DNA of 64,000 bases, from positions 1 through 64,000 of the forward strand of contig NZ_BMDW01000018.1 in the NCBI RefSeq assembly GCF_014636175.1. The letters are read 5' to 3'. Position numbers and translations under genes: made by a program. The notes below the pieces were generated by a model. It was given only the letters and a program-made list of their open reading frames with translations. It was not told where the DNA came from and ran no database searches. This document shows positions 6,430-15,823 of the stretch, one piece after another (position 1 is the first letter of the stretch; each line of letters opens with the position of its first letter). Source of the stretch: Sphingomonas psychrolutea. Lineage in GTDB: Bacteria; Pseudomonadota; Alphaproteobacteria; Sphingomonadales; Sphingomonadaceae.

Positions 6430-8581
6430 CTGCGTTAGCAGCCAAGGCTGCTAACAGCAGCAGCGCGACGATATTGGTAATCTTAATCATCGGGTTCACC
6501 GCCGGGCCCGCCGTGTCCTTATACGGATCGCCCACCGTGTCGCCCGTCACCGCGGCCTTGTGCGCTTCCGAACCCTTGCCGCCGTGATGGCCGTCCTCGA
6601 TATACTTCTTGGCATTGTCCCACGCGCCGCCGCCGCTCGTCATCGAGATCGCGACGAACAGCCCCGAGACGATCACGCCGAGCAGCATCGCGCCCAGCGC
6701 CGCAAAGCCCTCGGCCTGGCCCGCCACCAGCGTGATGAGGAAATACACCGCCACGGGGGAAAGCACCGGCAGCAAGCTCGGCACGATCATTTCCTTGATC
6801 GCCGCCTTGGTGACGAGATCGACCGTGCGCGCATAATCGGGCTTGGTCTCATACGTCATGATGCCGGGATTGTTGGCGAACTGATCGCGCACATCCTTGA
6901 CGACTTCGCCCGCCGCGCGGCCGACTGCGGTCATCCCCATCGCGCCGAACAGATAGGGCAGCAGCGCGCCGAGCAGCAGGCCGACGATGACGTACGGGTT
7001 GGAGAGCTGGAAATTGACGGTGAGATCGGGGAAATCGCGCGCCAGATCGGAGGTATAGGCGTTGAACAGCACGAGGGCAGCGAGTGCTGCCGAGCCGATC
7101 GCATAGCCCTTGGTCACCGCCTTGGTGGTGTTGCCGACCGCGTCGAGCGCGTCGGTTTTGTGGCGCACGTCATCGGGCAGACCCGCCATTTCGGCGATAC
7201 CGCCGGCATTGTCGGTGACCGGACCGTACGCATCGAGCGCGACGACCATCCCGGCCTGTGCCAGCATCGCGGTTGCGGCAAAGGCAATGCCGATCACGCC
7301 GGCGAGCTGATACGCCGCGATCACCGCGACGACGATGACGAGCGTGGGAAGTGCGGTCGATTCGAGGCTGATCGCGAGGCCCTGAATGACGTTGGTGCCG
7401 CTGCCGGTTTCCGATGCCTTGGCGATCGAGCGCACCGGGCGGAAATTGGTGCCGGTATAATATTCGGTGATCCACACCAGCAGGCCGGTGACGGCGAGGC
7501 CGATCATCATCGAATAGAACAGTTTCATGCCGGTGAAGCTGGTCGCGGCGATTCCGGCGGCGGCTTCGGGCGTGGCGCCGTCGAGGAAGCTGTTGCCGCC
7601 GAGCGTCGCGTTCATGTCGCCGAGCGTATATTGTGTGGCGAAGTAAATGGCCGGGATCGACAGGCCGATCGCAATCCAGAAGCCCTTGTAGAGCGCGCCC
7701 ATGATGTTGTTGTTGCCGCCGAGGCGGACGAAATAGGTGCCGATGATCGAGGTGAGGATGCACACCCCGCCAACCGCGAGCGGCAGCGTCATCACTTGCA
7801 GCAAATGATCGGCATTCTTGAGCGCGAGCGCGACCGAGATCATCGTCACGCCGATCGTCACGACATAGGTTTCGAACAGATCGGCCGCCATGCCGGCGCA
7901 GTCACCGACATTGTCGCCGACGTTATCGGCGATCGTCGCGGGGTTGCGCGGGTCATCCTCGGGGATGCCGGCCTCGACCTTGCCGACCAGATCGGCGCCG
8001 ACATCGGCCGCCTTGGTGAAAATGCCGCCGCCCAAGCGCGCGAAGATCGAGATGAGCGAGGCGCCGAACGCGAGCGCGGTGAGCGCCTTGACGACGACGG
8101 GTGCCCCTGCGTTCACGCCGTTCGCGCCCGCGAGATACCAGAAGGTGCCCGAAATCGCGAGCAGGCCGAGCCCGGCGACGAGCAAGCCGGTGACCGCGCC
8201 CGAGCGGAACGCCATCGTCAGGCCGCCTTGCAGCGAAGTCCGCGCGGCCTCAGCGGTGCGGACGTTGGCGCGGACCGAAATGTTCATGCCGACAAACCCG
8301 GCGACGCCCGACAGGATCGCGCCGAGCGCGAAGCTGACGGCGGAGACCGGTGCGCCGAGCCCGTCGAGGAACACCCAGACGAGCGCGAGGACGATCACGC
8401 CGACGATGGCAATGGTGCGGTACTGACGGCCGAGATAGGCCTTGGCGCCTTCCTGAATGGCGGCGGCGATGTCCTGCATCTTTTCGTTGCCGGCGGGGGC
8501 ACGCAGCACTTGCTGACTGGTGATAATGCCGTAGGCGACGGCGATAAGCCCACAGATAATGGCGGCATAGACGATCGTCAT
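6425..8581 (-). CDS. hppA: Membrane-bound proton-pumping pyrophosphatase (K+-insensitive)
   Basis: A 718-residue integral membrane H+-translocating pyrophosphatase with about 16 hydrophobic segments. It couples PPi hydrolysis to proton export across the inner membrane. Catalytic motifs are intact, including [42 protein letters not shown] and the C-terminal [15 protein letters not shown]. The segment [10 protein letters not shown] has Lys where K+-dependent enzymes have Ala, which marks the K+-independent subclass. The gene stands alone with hairpins downstream. Confidence 0.97.
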   Translation of the reverse strand: MTIVYAAIICGLIAVAYGIITSQQVLRAPAGNEKMQDIAAAIQEGAKAYLGRQYRTIAIVGVIVLALVWVFLDGLGAPVSAVSFALGAILSGVAGFVGMNISVRANVRTAEAARTSLQGGLTMAFRSGAVTGLLVAGLGLLAISGTFWYLAGANGVNAGAPVVVKALTALAFGASLISIFARLGGGIFTKAADVGADLVGKVEAGIPEDDPRNPATIADNVGDNVGDCAGMAADLFETYVVTIGVTMISVALALKNADHLLQVMTLPLAVGGVCILTSIIGTYFVRLGGNNNIMGALYKGFWIAIGLSIPAIYFATQYTLGDMNATLGGNSFLDGATPEAAAGIAATSFTGMKLFYSMMIGLAVTGLLVWITEYYTGTNFRPVRSIAKASETGSGTNVIQGLAISLESTALPTLVIVVAVIAAYQLAGVIGIAFAATAMLAQAGMVVALDAYGPVTDNAGGIAEMAGLPDDVRHKTDALDAVGNTTKAVTKGYAIGSAALAALVLFNAYTSDLARDFPDLTVNFQLSNPYVIVGLLLGALLPYLFGAMGMTAVGRAAGEVVKDVRDQFANNPGIMTYETKPDYARTVDLVTKAAIKEMIVPSLLPVLSPVAVYFLITLVAGQAEGFAALGAMLLGVIVSGLFVAISMTSGGGAWDNAKKYIEDGHHGGKGSEAHKAAVTGDTVGDPYKDTAGPAVNPMIKITNIVALLLLAALAANAG

Positions 8582-8683
8582 GCGTATCCTTCCCTAACGT
8601 TTCGGTGGGGGTTCCGGATCTGCCGTGCCCCCACGCTTATCCCCGCAGAGTAGCGCCGGGGGATGGCTTGGCAACCCGCCGTC

Positions 8684-9703
8684 TCACCCGTGTTGAAAGC
8701 CGAGCCGCGCGGGCAGATCGAGCGGGGTGCCATGATCGGTGAGCGTCAAGCCGCTACCGGGCGCGAACGCGCCGATGCAGGTGGCGGCGACGGCGGGGAG
8801 GACGCCCGGCGGTAACGCGAACAGCAATTGATAATCGTCTCCCCACGTCACCGCGCGGAGGCGGTCGGTGGCGAACTCGGGCGGCACGGGGACGGCATCG
8901 AGCGCGATGGCGACGGCGAGATCACTGGCGGAAGCCATGCGCTGTGCATCGAGCAGGAGGCCGTCGGACACGTCCATCATCGCGGTGACATGCGGGGCGA
9001 GGCCGATGCCGTCGGCGATCCGCGCGACCGGGCGGCGACAGGCGTTGGGTTGGGTCTCTGGCCGCTGGAAGCCAAGCAGCGCCGCGCCGATCGTGCCGGT
9101 GACCCAAAGCAAATCGCCGGGCTTCGCGCCCGACCGGATCGGCACTGGGCTGTGCGTTGCGCGGCCGATCGCGGTGAGGGTGAGGACGCGCGGGGCGTGC
9201 GGCGGGATCGACACGGTATCGCCGCCGAGCAGCGGCGCGGCGTAGTGGGTGAGGACGTGGCCGAGTCCGTCGACGAAGGCGTGGTCCCAGTCGTCCTCTT
9301 GCCACCCCGGCGAAGGCCGGGGCCCAGCGGCGCTGTCCGAGCTAGTCTCGCGCTGCACGGCACCATCAGCCGCCCGCGACTGGGCCCCGGCCTTCGCCGG
9401 GGAAGGGGAAAAGCCGGGGAGTACGCTAACGCCGCCTCCCGCCCGCAACGGATAGTTGAGCAGCACCCCGACCGGCTCCGCCCCCTTGGCGGCGAGATCC
9501 GACAGCGCACACGCGACCAGCCGCCACGCGACATCGACGGGGGCCATATCGGCGGGAAAATGCACGCCTTCGACCATCGTGTCGGTGCTGAGCACGAGCG
9601 TGTCGTCGCGGGGCGAGAGCGTTGCAGCGTCATCGACCAACCCCGCCGCGCCGGGATGGAGCGGAAGAAGGCGCAAGGCGGTGAGGAACTCGGCTTCGGT
9701 CAT
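8684..9703 (-). CDS. thiL: Thiamine-monophosphate kinase with repeat-encoded insert
   Basis: ThiL phosphorylates thiamine monophosphate to the diphosphate using ATP. Family segments are present: GLVDDAA near the start, LSTDTMVEGVHFPADMAPVDVAWRL, LLGGDTVS, AMMDVSDGLLLDAQR and TWGDDYQLLFAL. I start at ATG 9703 (MTEAEFLTALRLL); the longer upstream frame is not family-like. Residues about 101-133 are encoded by a palindromic repeat inserted in frame between LLNYPLRA and the DWDHAFVDGLGHVL helix, giving 339 residues. Family motifs are intact on both sides. NusB lies further along, separated by plus-strand genes. Confidence 0.93.
   Translation of the reverse strand: MTEAEFLTALRLLPLHPGAAGLVDDAATLSPRDDTLVLSTDTMVEGVHFPADMAPVDVAWRLVACALSDLAAKGAEPVGVLLNYPLRAGGGVSVLPGFSPSPAKAGAQSRAADGAVQRETSSDSAAGPRPSPGWQEDDWDHAFVDGLGHVLTHYAAPLLGGDTVSIPPHAPRVLTLTAIGRATHSPVPIRSGAKPGDLLWVTGTIGAALLGFQRPETQPNACRRPVARIADGIGLAPHVTAMMDVSDGLLLDAQRMASASDLAVAIALDAVPVPPEFATDRLRAVTWGDDYQLLFALPPGVLPAVAATCIGAFAPGSGLTLTDHGTPLDLPARLGFQHG
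9305..9402. repeat. Paired-hairpin repeat, family A, inside thiL
   Basis: A perfect 23-bp inverted repeat: left arm 9305-9327 (starts CCCCGGCGAAGGCCGGGG) and right arm 9380-9402, separated by 52 bp. Each arm is itself a hairpin with a GAAG or CTTC loop. The 98-bp unit lies wholly inside the thiL frame and leaves it open. Confidence 0.92.
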
Positions 9704-9774
9704 GGGCGTTTTACTAGCTGCTACCGCACGGTCTGTCAGCGGTATGGCGGCACGGTTACAAAAGCGGGGTTGGT

Positions 9775-10686
9775 ATGCGGCGCTTTCCACGGTCTCTTCT
9801 TGTCGGTGTGGTGGCTACGCTGCTGCCCCTGGGCAGCACCGCGCGCGCCGATGAGCGGTTGGTCGAGCATCGGTTTCAGCCGTCGGCCGCAGACCCCGCC
9901 GTCAAGCAATTCGACGATGCCAATGTCGCGATCGCACGGCGCGGCCTGTCAGCGGAGGCGCCGCTCGTCGTATTTTTGTCGGGGACGGGTGGTAAGCCGG
10001 AGAATGTCCGCGGGTTGCTGACGGTGGTCGCCGGGCAGGGGTATCGCACGCTCGGGCTGAGCTATGACAACGTCCCCGCCGTGGTGCAGGTGTGCCCGCG
10101 CGTGGCCGATCCCGATTGCTCTGCCAATTTCCGTCGCATGCGGCTCGACGGTAGCGGTCCGGGCGCGCCCGGCGTGTCCAATCCGGCGGCGGAGGGGATC
10201 ATTGCGCGGCTGGTGTCGGCGTTGAAAGCGCTCGACCGGGGTGCGCCAGACGAGGGCTGGGGCAGCTACCTTGCGGGCGACACGCCGCGCTGGGACCGGA
10301 TCGTCGTGTCGGGCCTCTCGCAAGGCGCGGGAATGGCAGCGTATATTGCGAAGTCGGTAAAGGTCCGGCGCGTCGTCTTATTTTCAAGCCCATGGGACTT
10401 TACGCAACCCGGGCGCAGCCTGGCACCGTGGATTGGAGGGGCGAGCGCAACGCCACCCGAACGGTGGTTCGCCGAATATCACAAGCGCGAATTGACCGCC
10501 GATCTGCTGGCGCAATCCTACCGCCTGCTGGGCATTCCGCCCGCGCAAGTGCTGGTGTTCGATCGGGATTTGCCCGCGAAGGACGGCGGGTCGCCCAATC
10601 CCTATCATGGCAGCACGGTGCGCGATCCCGGATATGTCGGGCAATGGCGGGTGCTGTACGGCAAAGCGGCGGACGCGCCCCGCTAG
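9775..10686 (+). CDS. Secreted alpha/beta-hydrolase-like protein
   Basis: A 303-residue protein with a Sec signal peptide (MRRFPRSLLVGVVATLLPLGSTARA). It has alpha/beta-hydrolase features: a strand PLVVFLSGTGG that could form the oxyanion turn, and the nucleophile elbow GLSQGA. A later aspartate (VFDRD) and a histidine in NPYHGS are candidate acid and base. Two cysteine pairs could form disulfides in the periplasm. It resembles a family of uncharacterised proteobacterial hydrolases. The substrate is unknown. It is divergent from thiL across a short promoter gap. Confidence 0.75.
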   Translation: MRRFPRSLLVGVVATLLPLGSTARADERLVEHRFQPSAADPAVKQFDDANVAIARRGLSAEAPLVVFLSGTGGKPENVRGLLTVVAGQGYRTLGLSYDNVPAVVQVCPRVADPDCSANFRRMRLDGSGPGAPGVSNPAAEGIIARLVSALKALDRGAPDEGWGSYLAGDTPRWDRIVVSGLSQGAGMAAYIAKSVKVRRVVLFSSPWDFTQPGRSLAPWIGGASATPPERWFAEYHKRELTADLLAQSYRLLGIPPAQVLVFDRDLPAKDGGSPNPYHGSTVRDPGYVGQWRVLYGKAADAPR

Positions 10687-10805
10687 CTGGGTGGCATCGC
10701 CAACGGGTGACGCCGCGGCACCCCGTCCCCGCGTTATATCGATGGCGTCGCCGTACGATCCCCCCTATTCACCCCCCACCAGCGCGACAAAAAGCGGGAG
10801 ATCCC

Positions 10806-11627
10806 ATGATCCAATCCATCGCGCATCCGACCGATTTCTCCCCCGAGGGGCGGGCGGCTTTCGAACATGCGCTGTATCTGGCGCTGGCCAATCGCTGCCG
10901 GCTCAATCTGCTGCATGTCCACGATCCGCACGCCGACGCGCAATGGGATCGCTTTCCGCATGTGCGTGCCACGCTGCAGCGCTGGGGCTTGCTCGCGGCG
11001 GACGCGGAACCCGAGGACATTGCGACGGTGACGGGTGTCGACGTGCGCAAGGTGGAAATCCGCGATATCGAGACGGGCGACGGGCTGACGCGCTTCCTTG
11101 CCGATCATCGCCCCGATTTGATCGTGATGGCGAGCCATGGCCGGACTGGCCTCAGCCGCTGGCTCGCCCCCTCGGTCTCGACAGACATGGCGCGCGAGAC
11201 GATCATCCCGACGCTGATCCTCGGCCCGCTCGCGCGGCCGTTCGTCGATTCGATGACGGGCACTCTCCACCTCACCTCGGTGCTCGTGCCGGTCGATCAT
11301 GCACCCGCGCCGCAAGGCGCGGTGCCGCATCTCAAGGCGCTGCTCGAGAGCGTCGATGTGGCAATCGATTTCCTGCATGTCGGGCCGGTCGCGCCGGTCC
11401 TGCTCGACGGCCACGGCGCGCCGCTGGCAGTGCGGCGAGTCGAGGGGCCGGTGGTCGACACATTGCTCGATCAGGCGCGTCAGGCGAGCCTGGTGGTGAT
11501 GCCGATGGCGGCGCGACGCGACTTGCTCGATCTCCTGCGCGGCAGCACGACCGACCGGGTAGTGCGCGAAGCGACGTGCCCGGTGCTGGCACTGCCGACG
11601 ACCGGGGACGTGCCGATTTCGCTCTGA
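10806..11627 (+). CDS. Tandem-domain universal stress protein
   Basis: A 273-residue protein with two UspA-like domains. The first starts SIAHPTDFSPEGRAAFEHALYLA and ends near DLIVMASHGRTGLSRW; the second begins TSVLVPVDHAP and ends VVMPMAARRDLLDLL. The first domain has the GxxG-type ATP loop region around ASHGRTG; the second is degenerate. ATG 10806 is preceded by GGGAG. A much longer upstream frame overlaps the hydrolase gene and is rejected. A cytoplasmic stress-response role is inferred. Confidence 0.88.
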   Translation: MIQSIAHPTDFSPEGRAAFEHALYLALANRCRLNLLHVHDPHADAQWDRFPHVRATLQRWGLLAADAEPEDIATVTGVDVRKVEIRDIETGDGLTRFLADHRPDLIVMASHGRTGLSRWLAPSVSTDMARETIIPTLILGPLARPFVDSMTGTLHLTSVLVPVDHAPAPQGAVPHLKALLESVDVAIDFLHVGPVAPVLLDGHGAPLAVRRVEGPVVDTLLDQARQASLVVMPMAARRDLLDLLRGSTTDRVVREATCPVLALPTTGDVPISL

Positions 11628-11804
11628 TCAATCCGCGCGCTTCGCCCCGTCGAGCGTGCGATCGCGGCGGTTCGTTTCGAGCGCGAGCTTCGTCCGCTCG
11701 GCCTTGGTCGCGCCGAATTTGGCGCGGTTCGTGGTTGCGACCGCTTCCCCCTCGGCCCGGCGCTTCGCCTTGCGCGCCAGCCGCAGGTTGACGATTTCCG
11801 CCAC
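11628..11804 (-). CDS. DUF4169 family small protein
   Basis: A short gene with GTG start at 11804 and TGA at 11628, 58 residues: it opens with VAEIVNLRLARKAKRRAEGE and contains NRAKFGATKAERTKLALE and TLDGAKR. This strongly basic helical pattern matches DUF4169, a small alphaproteobacterial family of unknown function. It begins 2 nt after the nusB stop codon (TAGCCGTG), so the two are likely translated together. Its end abuts the stop of the convergent Usp gene. Confidence 0.8.
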   Translation of the reverse strand: MAEIVNLRLARKAKRRAEGEAVATTNRAKFGATKAERTKLALETNRRDRTLDGAKRAD

Positions 11805-11806
11805 GG

Positions 11807-12289
11807 CTAGGTGCGGACGTCCTTGGCGATCGCGTCGAGCAGGCCGTTGACGAAACCCGCCTCGCGCTTGTCGAAGAAAGCGTGGGCGACGTCGACATAT
11901 TCGCTGATGACGGTGCCGACGGCGACATCGGCGCGCGCGAGCAGTTCGTAGGTGCCGGCGCGCAGGATCGCGCGCATCGCCTTGTCGAGCCGGGTCAGGC
12001 TCCAGCCCTTGGCGAGTTTGGCGGCGATCATCGTGTCGATCTCGGCGAGGCGCGCGTGCGTGCCCTTTACGACATCATCGAAGAAATCGACCTCGGGCTC
12101 GGCATATTCCATATCCTCGATCGTCGCGCCGAGGCGGTGATTGTGGAATTCATGGAGCAATTGCGTGACCGGAGTCGCCTCCATGTCATGCTGGTACAGC
12201 GCCTGAACGGCGGCGAGACGGGCGGCAGCGCGCGCTTTGGAGCGCTCGGCGGTGCGGGGGGTGGCCCGAGAGGTGGGGGAGGAGGACAT
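11807..12289 (-). CDS. nusB: Transcription antitermination factor NusB
   Basis: A 160-residue NusB, slightly longer than the E. coli protein because of an N-terminal extension rich in Ser, Thr and Arg. The helical core is clear: ARLAAVQALYQHDM, FFDDVVKGTHARLAEIDTMI, KAMRAILRAGTYELL and VGTVISEYVDVAHAFFDKREAGFVNGLLDAI. NusB with NusE binds boxA RNA in rRNA antitermination complexes. DUF4169 follows it. thiL, a frequent partner of nusB, is about 2 kb further along. Confidence 0.96.
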   Translation of the reverse strand: MSSSPTSRATPRTAERSKARAAARLAAVQALYQHDMEATPVTQLLHEFHNHRLGATIEDMEYAEPEVDFFDDVVKGTHARLAEIDTMIAAKLAKGWSLTRLDKAMRAILRAGTYELLARADVAVGTVISEYVDVAHAFFDKREAGFVNGLLDAIAKDVRT

Positions 12290-12345
12290 GGCGCGGCCTT
12301 AGCGGAGGATGGGGGAAGGGGAAACCTCGCGATTTCCCTTGGCCG

Positions 12346-12450
12346 CTTCCCCGACGCAGGCCGGGGCCCAGTCGTGCTGGCCGAGGGTAACGGAGCGCAG
12401 CGCTTCCGATCCATCGTTTCGCGACTGGGCCCCGGCCTGCGCCGGGGAAG
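12346..12450. repeat. Paired-hairpin repeat, family A, between hisD and nusB
   Basis: Left arm near 12346-12374 and inverted right arm 12421-12450 (GCGACTGGGCCCCGGCCTGC then CCGGGGAAG). The linker shares AACGGAGCGCAGCG with the copy at 2723-2825. It occupies most of the 178-bp gap between hisD and nusB, both on the minus strand. Confidence 0.9.
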
Positions 12451-12467
12451 CAGAGATAGTCTAGGGG

Positions 12468-13754
12468 CTAGTTCAACCGCAAAGCCACCGACCTTGCATG
12501 CGCGGGCAGGCCCTCGGCTTCCGCCAGCGCGACGGCGGCGGGGCCGATCGCGGCCAGCCCTTGCGGCCCCAATTGCAGGAAGCTCGTCCGCTTCATGAAA
12601 TCGAGCACCGACAGTCCGCTGGCAAAGCGCGCGCGGCGGCCGGTGGGGAGGACGTGGTTGGGCCCGGCGACATAATCGCCGATCGCTTCCGGGGTGTGGC
12701 GGCCCATGAAGACCGAGCCGGCGTGGCGGATCTGGTCGAACAACGCCTGCGGATCATCGCAGGCGAGTTCGAGATGCTCGGCGGCGAGCCGGTCGATCAG
12801 CGAGATCGCGTCCGCCAGGCTGGCGGTGACGATGATCGCGCCGTTCGCGTCCCACGCCGCGCGCGCGACCTTTGCCGTGGCGAGCGTGTCGATTTGGGCG
12901 TCGACTTCAGCGGCGACGGCATCGGCGAAGGCGGCATCGTCGGTGATCAGGATCGACTGGCTGGTCGGGTCATGCTCGGATTGGCTCAGCAAATCGGCGG
13001 CGATCCAGTCGGCGCGGTTCTGCCCGTCGGCCAGCACAACGATTTCGGACGGGCCAGCGACCATGTCGATCCCGACCACGCCGTACAGCTGGCGCTTGGC
13101 CTCGGCGACCCAGGCGTTGCCGGGGCCGGTGATGACGTCGACGGGGGCGATCCGGTCGGTGCCATAAGCGAGCGCGGCGATCGCTTGCGCCCCGCCGATC
13201 CGCCACAATTCATCGACCCCGGCGATGTGCGCGGCGGCGAGCACCAGCGGGTTGATCTCGCCATCGGGGGTGGGGGTGACCATCACGACGCGATCGACGC
13301 CTGCGACCTTGGCGGGGATCGCGTTCATCAGCACCGAGGAGGGATAGGCCGCGCGCCCGCCGGGGATGTAGATCCCGGCATTCTGGATCGCGTTCCAGCG
13401 CGCGCCGGTGCGAATGCCGTTGGCGTCGGTCGTGTCCGAGCCGACGGGCCGCTGCTTTTCGTGATAGGTGGCGATGCGTTGCGCCGCGAGGTCGAGCGCG
13501 TCGCGCAAGGCCGGGTCGAGCGCTTCGTACGCGGCGCGCCAGTCGGCGGGGTCGATTTGCCAGCCGGTGGCGTTCAGGTCGTGGCGGTCGAAGCGCTGCG
13601 TATAATCGGCCAGCGCGGCATCGCCTTCGTCGCGGACGCGCGCGATGATCGCGCGCACGTCACGCGCGACATCGGCATCGGCTTCGCGGCGGGCGTTGAC
13701 GAGCGCGGTGAAGTCGGCGGCGAAGGTGGGGGATGTGGTGGTGAGGCGGATCAT
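12468..13754 (-). CDS. hisD: Histidinol dehydrogenase
   Basis: A 428-residue zinc enzyme that oxidises L-histidinol to L-histidine in two NAD-dependent steps. Recognisable blocks are [63 protein letters not shown] and [11 protein letters not shown], including the Gln-His pair that binds zinc and substrate (SQSEHD). Length is normal. The ATG overlaps the hisG stop (ATGA), so hisG and hisD are translationally coupled. Confidence 0.97.
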   Translation of the reverse strand: MIRLTTTSPTFAADFTALVNARREADADVARDVRAIIARVRDEGDAALADYTQRFDRHDLNATGWQIDPADWRAAYEALDPALRDALDLAAQRIATYHEKQRPVGSDTTDANGIRTGARWNAIQNAGIYIPGGRAAYPSSVLMNAIPAKVAGVDRVVMVTPTPDGEINPLVLAAAHIAGVDELWRIGGAQAIAALAYGTDRIAPVDVITGPGNAWVAEAKRQLYGVVGIDMVAGPSEIVVLADGQNRADWIAADLLSQSEHDPTSQSILITDDAAFADAVAAEVDAQIDTLATAKVARAAWDANGAIIVTASLADAISLIDRLAAEHLELACDDPQALFDQIRHAGSVFMGRHTPEAIGDYVAGPNHVLPTGRRARFASGLSVLDFMKRTSFLQLGPQGLAAIGPAAVALAEAEGLPAHARSVALRLN

Positions 13755-14509
13755 ATCCCCCTCCCGCTTGCGGGAGGGGTTAGGGGAGGGGATGTCATGA
13801 CGATTGAAGCGGCGAGATCGACAGGCCCTCCCCTAGCCCCTCCCGCAAGCGGGAGGGGAGAAGGGGCAACCGCGCGCCGGAACGCCTCGACCAAGGGTAC
13901 GATCTCGCCGCGCGTCTTGAATGCGGCGCGGTTGACGATCAGCCGCGAGGTAACCTCCATGATCGTCTCGACCTCGACCAGCCCGTTTTCTTTCAACGTC
14001 CGCCCGGAGGAGACCAGATCGACGATGCGCGGCGCGAGGCCGAGCAGCGGCGCCAATTCCATCGCGCCGTTCAACTTGACGCATTCCGCCGACACGCCGC
14101 GGCGCGCGAAATAGGCTTCGGTGACGTGCGGATATTTGGTTGCGACGCGGACATGGCTCCAACCGCGCGGATCGTCCGTCGCCGCCAATTCGGCGGGCTC
14201 GGCGACCGACAAGCGGCAATGGCCAATGCCGAGATCGACCGGCGCGTACAGTTCGGAATAATCAAATTCCGCGAGCACGTCGGACCCGACGATGCCGAGT
14301 TGTGCGGCACCGTGCGCGACGAAGGTGGCGACGTCGAACGCGCGGACGCGGATCAAGTCGATTCCGGGGGTGTTGGTGGTGAAGCGCAGCGCGCGGCTAT
14401 CCTCGTCGCTGAAGGCGGCTTCGGGGATGATTCCGGCGGCGGCGAGCAGCGGAATCGCCTCGGCGAGAATGCGGCCCTTGGGGACGGCGATAATGATGGG
14501 CTCGGGCAT
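13751..14509 (-). CDS. hisG: ATP phosphoribosyltransferase, short form, with repeat-encoded tail
   Basis: HisG catalyses the first step of histidine synthesis. This is the short form, which needs HisZ. Family blocks include [91 protein letters not shown] and [15 protein letters not shown] start at ATG 14509; the upstream extension is not conserved. Residues 218-251 derive from a palindromic repeat, so the 252-residue product is about 30 residues longer than usual. The stop still overlaps the hisD ATG. HisZ is not in the window. Confidence 0.94.
   Translation of the reverse strand: MPEPIIIAVPKGRILAEAIPLLAAAGIIPEAAFSDEDSRALRFTTNTPGIDLIRVRAFDVATFVAHGAAQLGIVGSDVLAEFDYSELYAPVDLGIGHCRLSVAEPAELAATDDPRGWSHVRVATKYPHVTEAYFARRGVSAECVKLNGAMELAPLLGLAPRIVDLVSSGRTLKENGLVEVETIMEVTSRLIVNRAAFKTRGEIVPLVEAFRRAVAPSPLPLAGGARGGPVDLAASIVMTSPPLTPPASGRGI
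13758..13858. repeat. Paired-hairpin repeat, family B, at the hisG-hisD junction
   Basis: Left palindrome 13758-13779 (starts CCCCTCCCGCTTGCGGGA) and right palindrome 13837-13858 (starts CCCCTCCCGCAAGCGGGA), with an inner TAGGGGAGGG / CCCTCCCCTA pair. The unit falls inside the 3' end of hisG, ends 3 bp from the hisD start, and leaves the ATGA overlap in place. Confidence 0.93.
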
Positions 14510-14576
14510 GATGGCCGGGGCTTTACTTGGGGGGCGAGGTGGGCGCAACAGATGCCGTCGGTGGAGAAAATCGATC

Positions 14577-15680
14577 ATGGCGGACGAGAAAACCAATCGC
14601 GGCGCATTCCTGATCCAGCAGCATTATTGCGACGCCAATGCAGCACCCATTTATGGCCGGATGTGCGGCGCGCTGGCGGCGGGGCTGACGCGTGACTCCG
14701 CGCTTGGCGCGCGCATCCTCGATTGGCCGGGCGAGCCGACGCGGGATGCGCTGCCGCTGCGGCTGTTCGGCGGTTTTCATGCGCTGGTGCTCAGCGGTGC
14801 GGATGCGGGTTTGGCGGCGGTCTATGCGGGTGCGGTGACGGGGGAGGCGGAGATTTGCGCGATCTTAGAACGCGTGCTGGCCGAGCAGGAGGCGGCGTTG
14901 CTGCCGTGGCTCGACGGGCCACCGCAGACCAATGAGCCGGGGCGATCGGGCGCGCTGAAGTTGGGTCTGATCGCGCTTGCGCGGCAACATGGGCCGAAGA
15001 TCGAGCTGCTGGAGATCGGATCGAGCGCGGGGCTCAATTTGCTGATCGACCGCTATCGCTTCGATCTGGGCGGGACGTGGTCGGGGCCGGCGGGTGCGGC
15101 GGTGACGATCACCCCGGAATGGAAAGGCCCGCCTGCGCCGGCGGTTCCGGTCGAGATCGTGTCGGTGCGCGGCTGCGACGTGAATCCGCTCGATGCGACC
15201 GATCCGGCGGTGGCGGCGCGGCTTGCGGCGTTCGTCTGGCCCGAAACGCCCGAACGGCTCGCGCGGGTGCGCGCGGCGATCGACATGCTGCGGGAGCGTG
15301 GCGTCGATTTGGTGCAGGCGGATGCGGCCGACTGGATCGAGGCGCGGCTCGCCGAACCGCAGGCCGAGGGTGTGACGCGCGTGCTGATGCATTCGGTCGT
15401 GTGGCAATACCTGCCCGAGCCGGTCGCCGAGCGGATTCGCGTGGCGATGAAGGCCGCGGGTGCGGCGGCGACGGCGGCGCGCCCGCTTGGGTGGGTGATG
15501 ATGGAGCCGGATCGCGCGCTCGGGCATCAAGTGATTCGCGCGCGCTCCTGGCCCGGGGATGGCGCGTGGACGACGGTGGGGACGAGCCATGCGCATGGGA
15601 CATGGATCGATACGAGCGGTACGACGGGCGATGCCGCGCCGGGCGTGGATTTGCCCGAAGCGGCGCGGGTTAGCGTTTAG
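14577..15680 (+). CDS. DUF2332 domain-containing protein
   Basis: A 367-residue cytoplasmic protein matching the DUF2332 family of uncharacterised actinobacterial and alphaproteobacterial proteins. Typical features are the start [43 protein letters not shown] (resembling a SAM-binding glycine loop) and [14 protein letters not shown] methyltransferase-like fold is plausible but unproven. ATG 14577 follows GGAG at good spacing; the longer frame upstream overlaps hisG and is rejected. It is divergent from hisG. Confidence 0.8.
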   Translation: MADEKTNRGAFLIQQHYCDANAAPIYGRMCGALAAGLTRDSALGARILDWPGEPTRDALPLRLFGGFHALVLSGADAGLAAVYAGAVTGEAEICAILERVLAEQEAALLPWLDGPPQTNEPGRSGALKLGLIALARQHGPKIELLEIGSSAGLNLLIDRYRFDLGGTWSGPAGAAVTITPEWKGPPAPAVPVEIVSVRGCDVNPLDATDPAVAARLAAFVWPETPERLARVRAAIDMLRERGVDLVQADAADWIEARLAEPQAEGVTRVLMHSVVWQYLPEPVAERIRVAMKAAGAAATAARPLGWVMMEPDRALGHQVIRARSWPGDGAWTTVGTSHAHGTWIDTSGTTGDAAPGVDLPEAARVSV

Positions 15681-15823
15681 CTCCTCCACGGAACGGGGAG
15701 GGGGACCGCCAGCCTTCTTCAGGCTGGTGGTGGAGGGGGCGTTGCTGGGCGCTGCGCTGCTTGACTACCCCTCCACCATTCGCTGAAGAAGCGAATGGTC
15801 CCCCTCCCCCGTTGGGGGAGGAT
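15681..15823. repeat. Paired-hairpin repeat, family C
   Basis: Outer arms CTCCTCCACGGAACGGGGAG at 15681 and, inverted, GGTCCCCCTC...GGGGGAGGAT ending at 15823. An inner stem pairs GGTGGTGGAGGGG with CCCCTCCACCATT. It fills the gap between two convergent genes and may also terminate transcription. A second copy is at 48697-48840. Confidence 0.88.

Noticed and set aside
6560..8653. A 697-codon plus-strand frame opposite hppA
   Set aside because: The opposite strand encodes a complete pyrophosphatase; the frame is Arg/Asp/His-rich and has no recognisable domain.
10392..10805. N-terminal extension of the universal stress protein
   Set aside because: It overlaps the upstream hydrolase gene in another frame and ends in a non-conserved region; ATG 10806 has a good ribosome-binding site.
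13758..13858. Paired palindromes as a CRISPR array
   Set aside because: There are only two inverted arms, no regular direct repeats or unique spacers and no cas genes.
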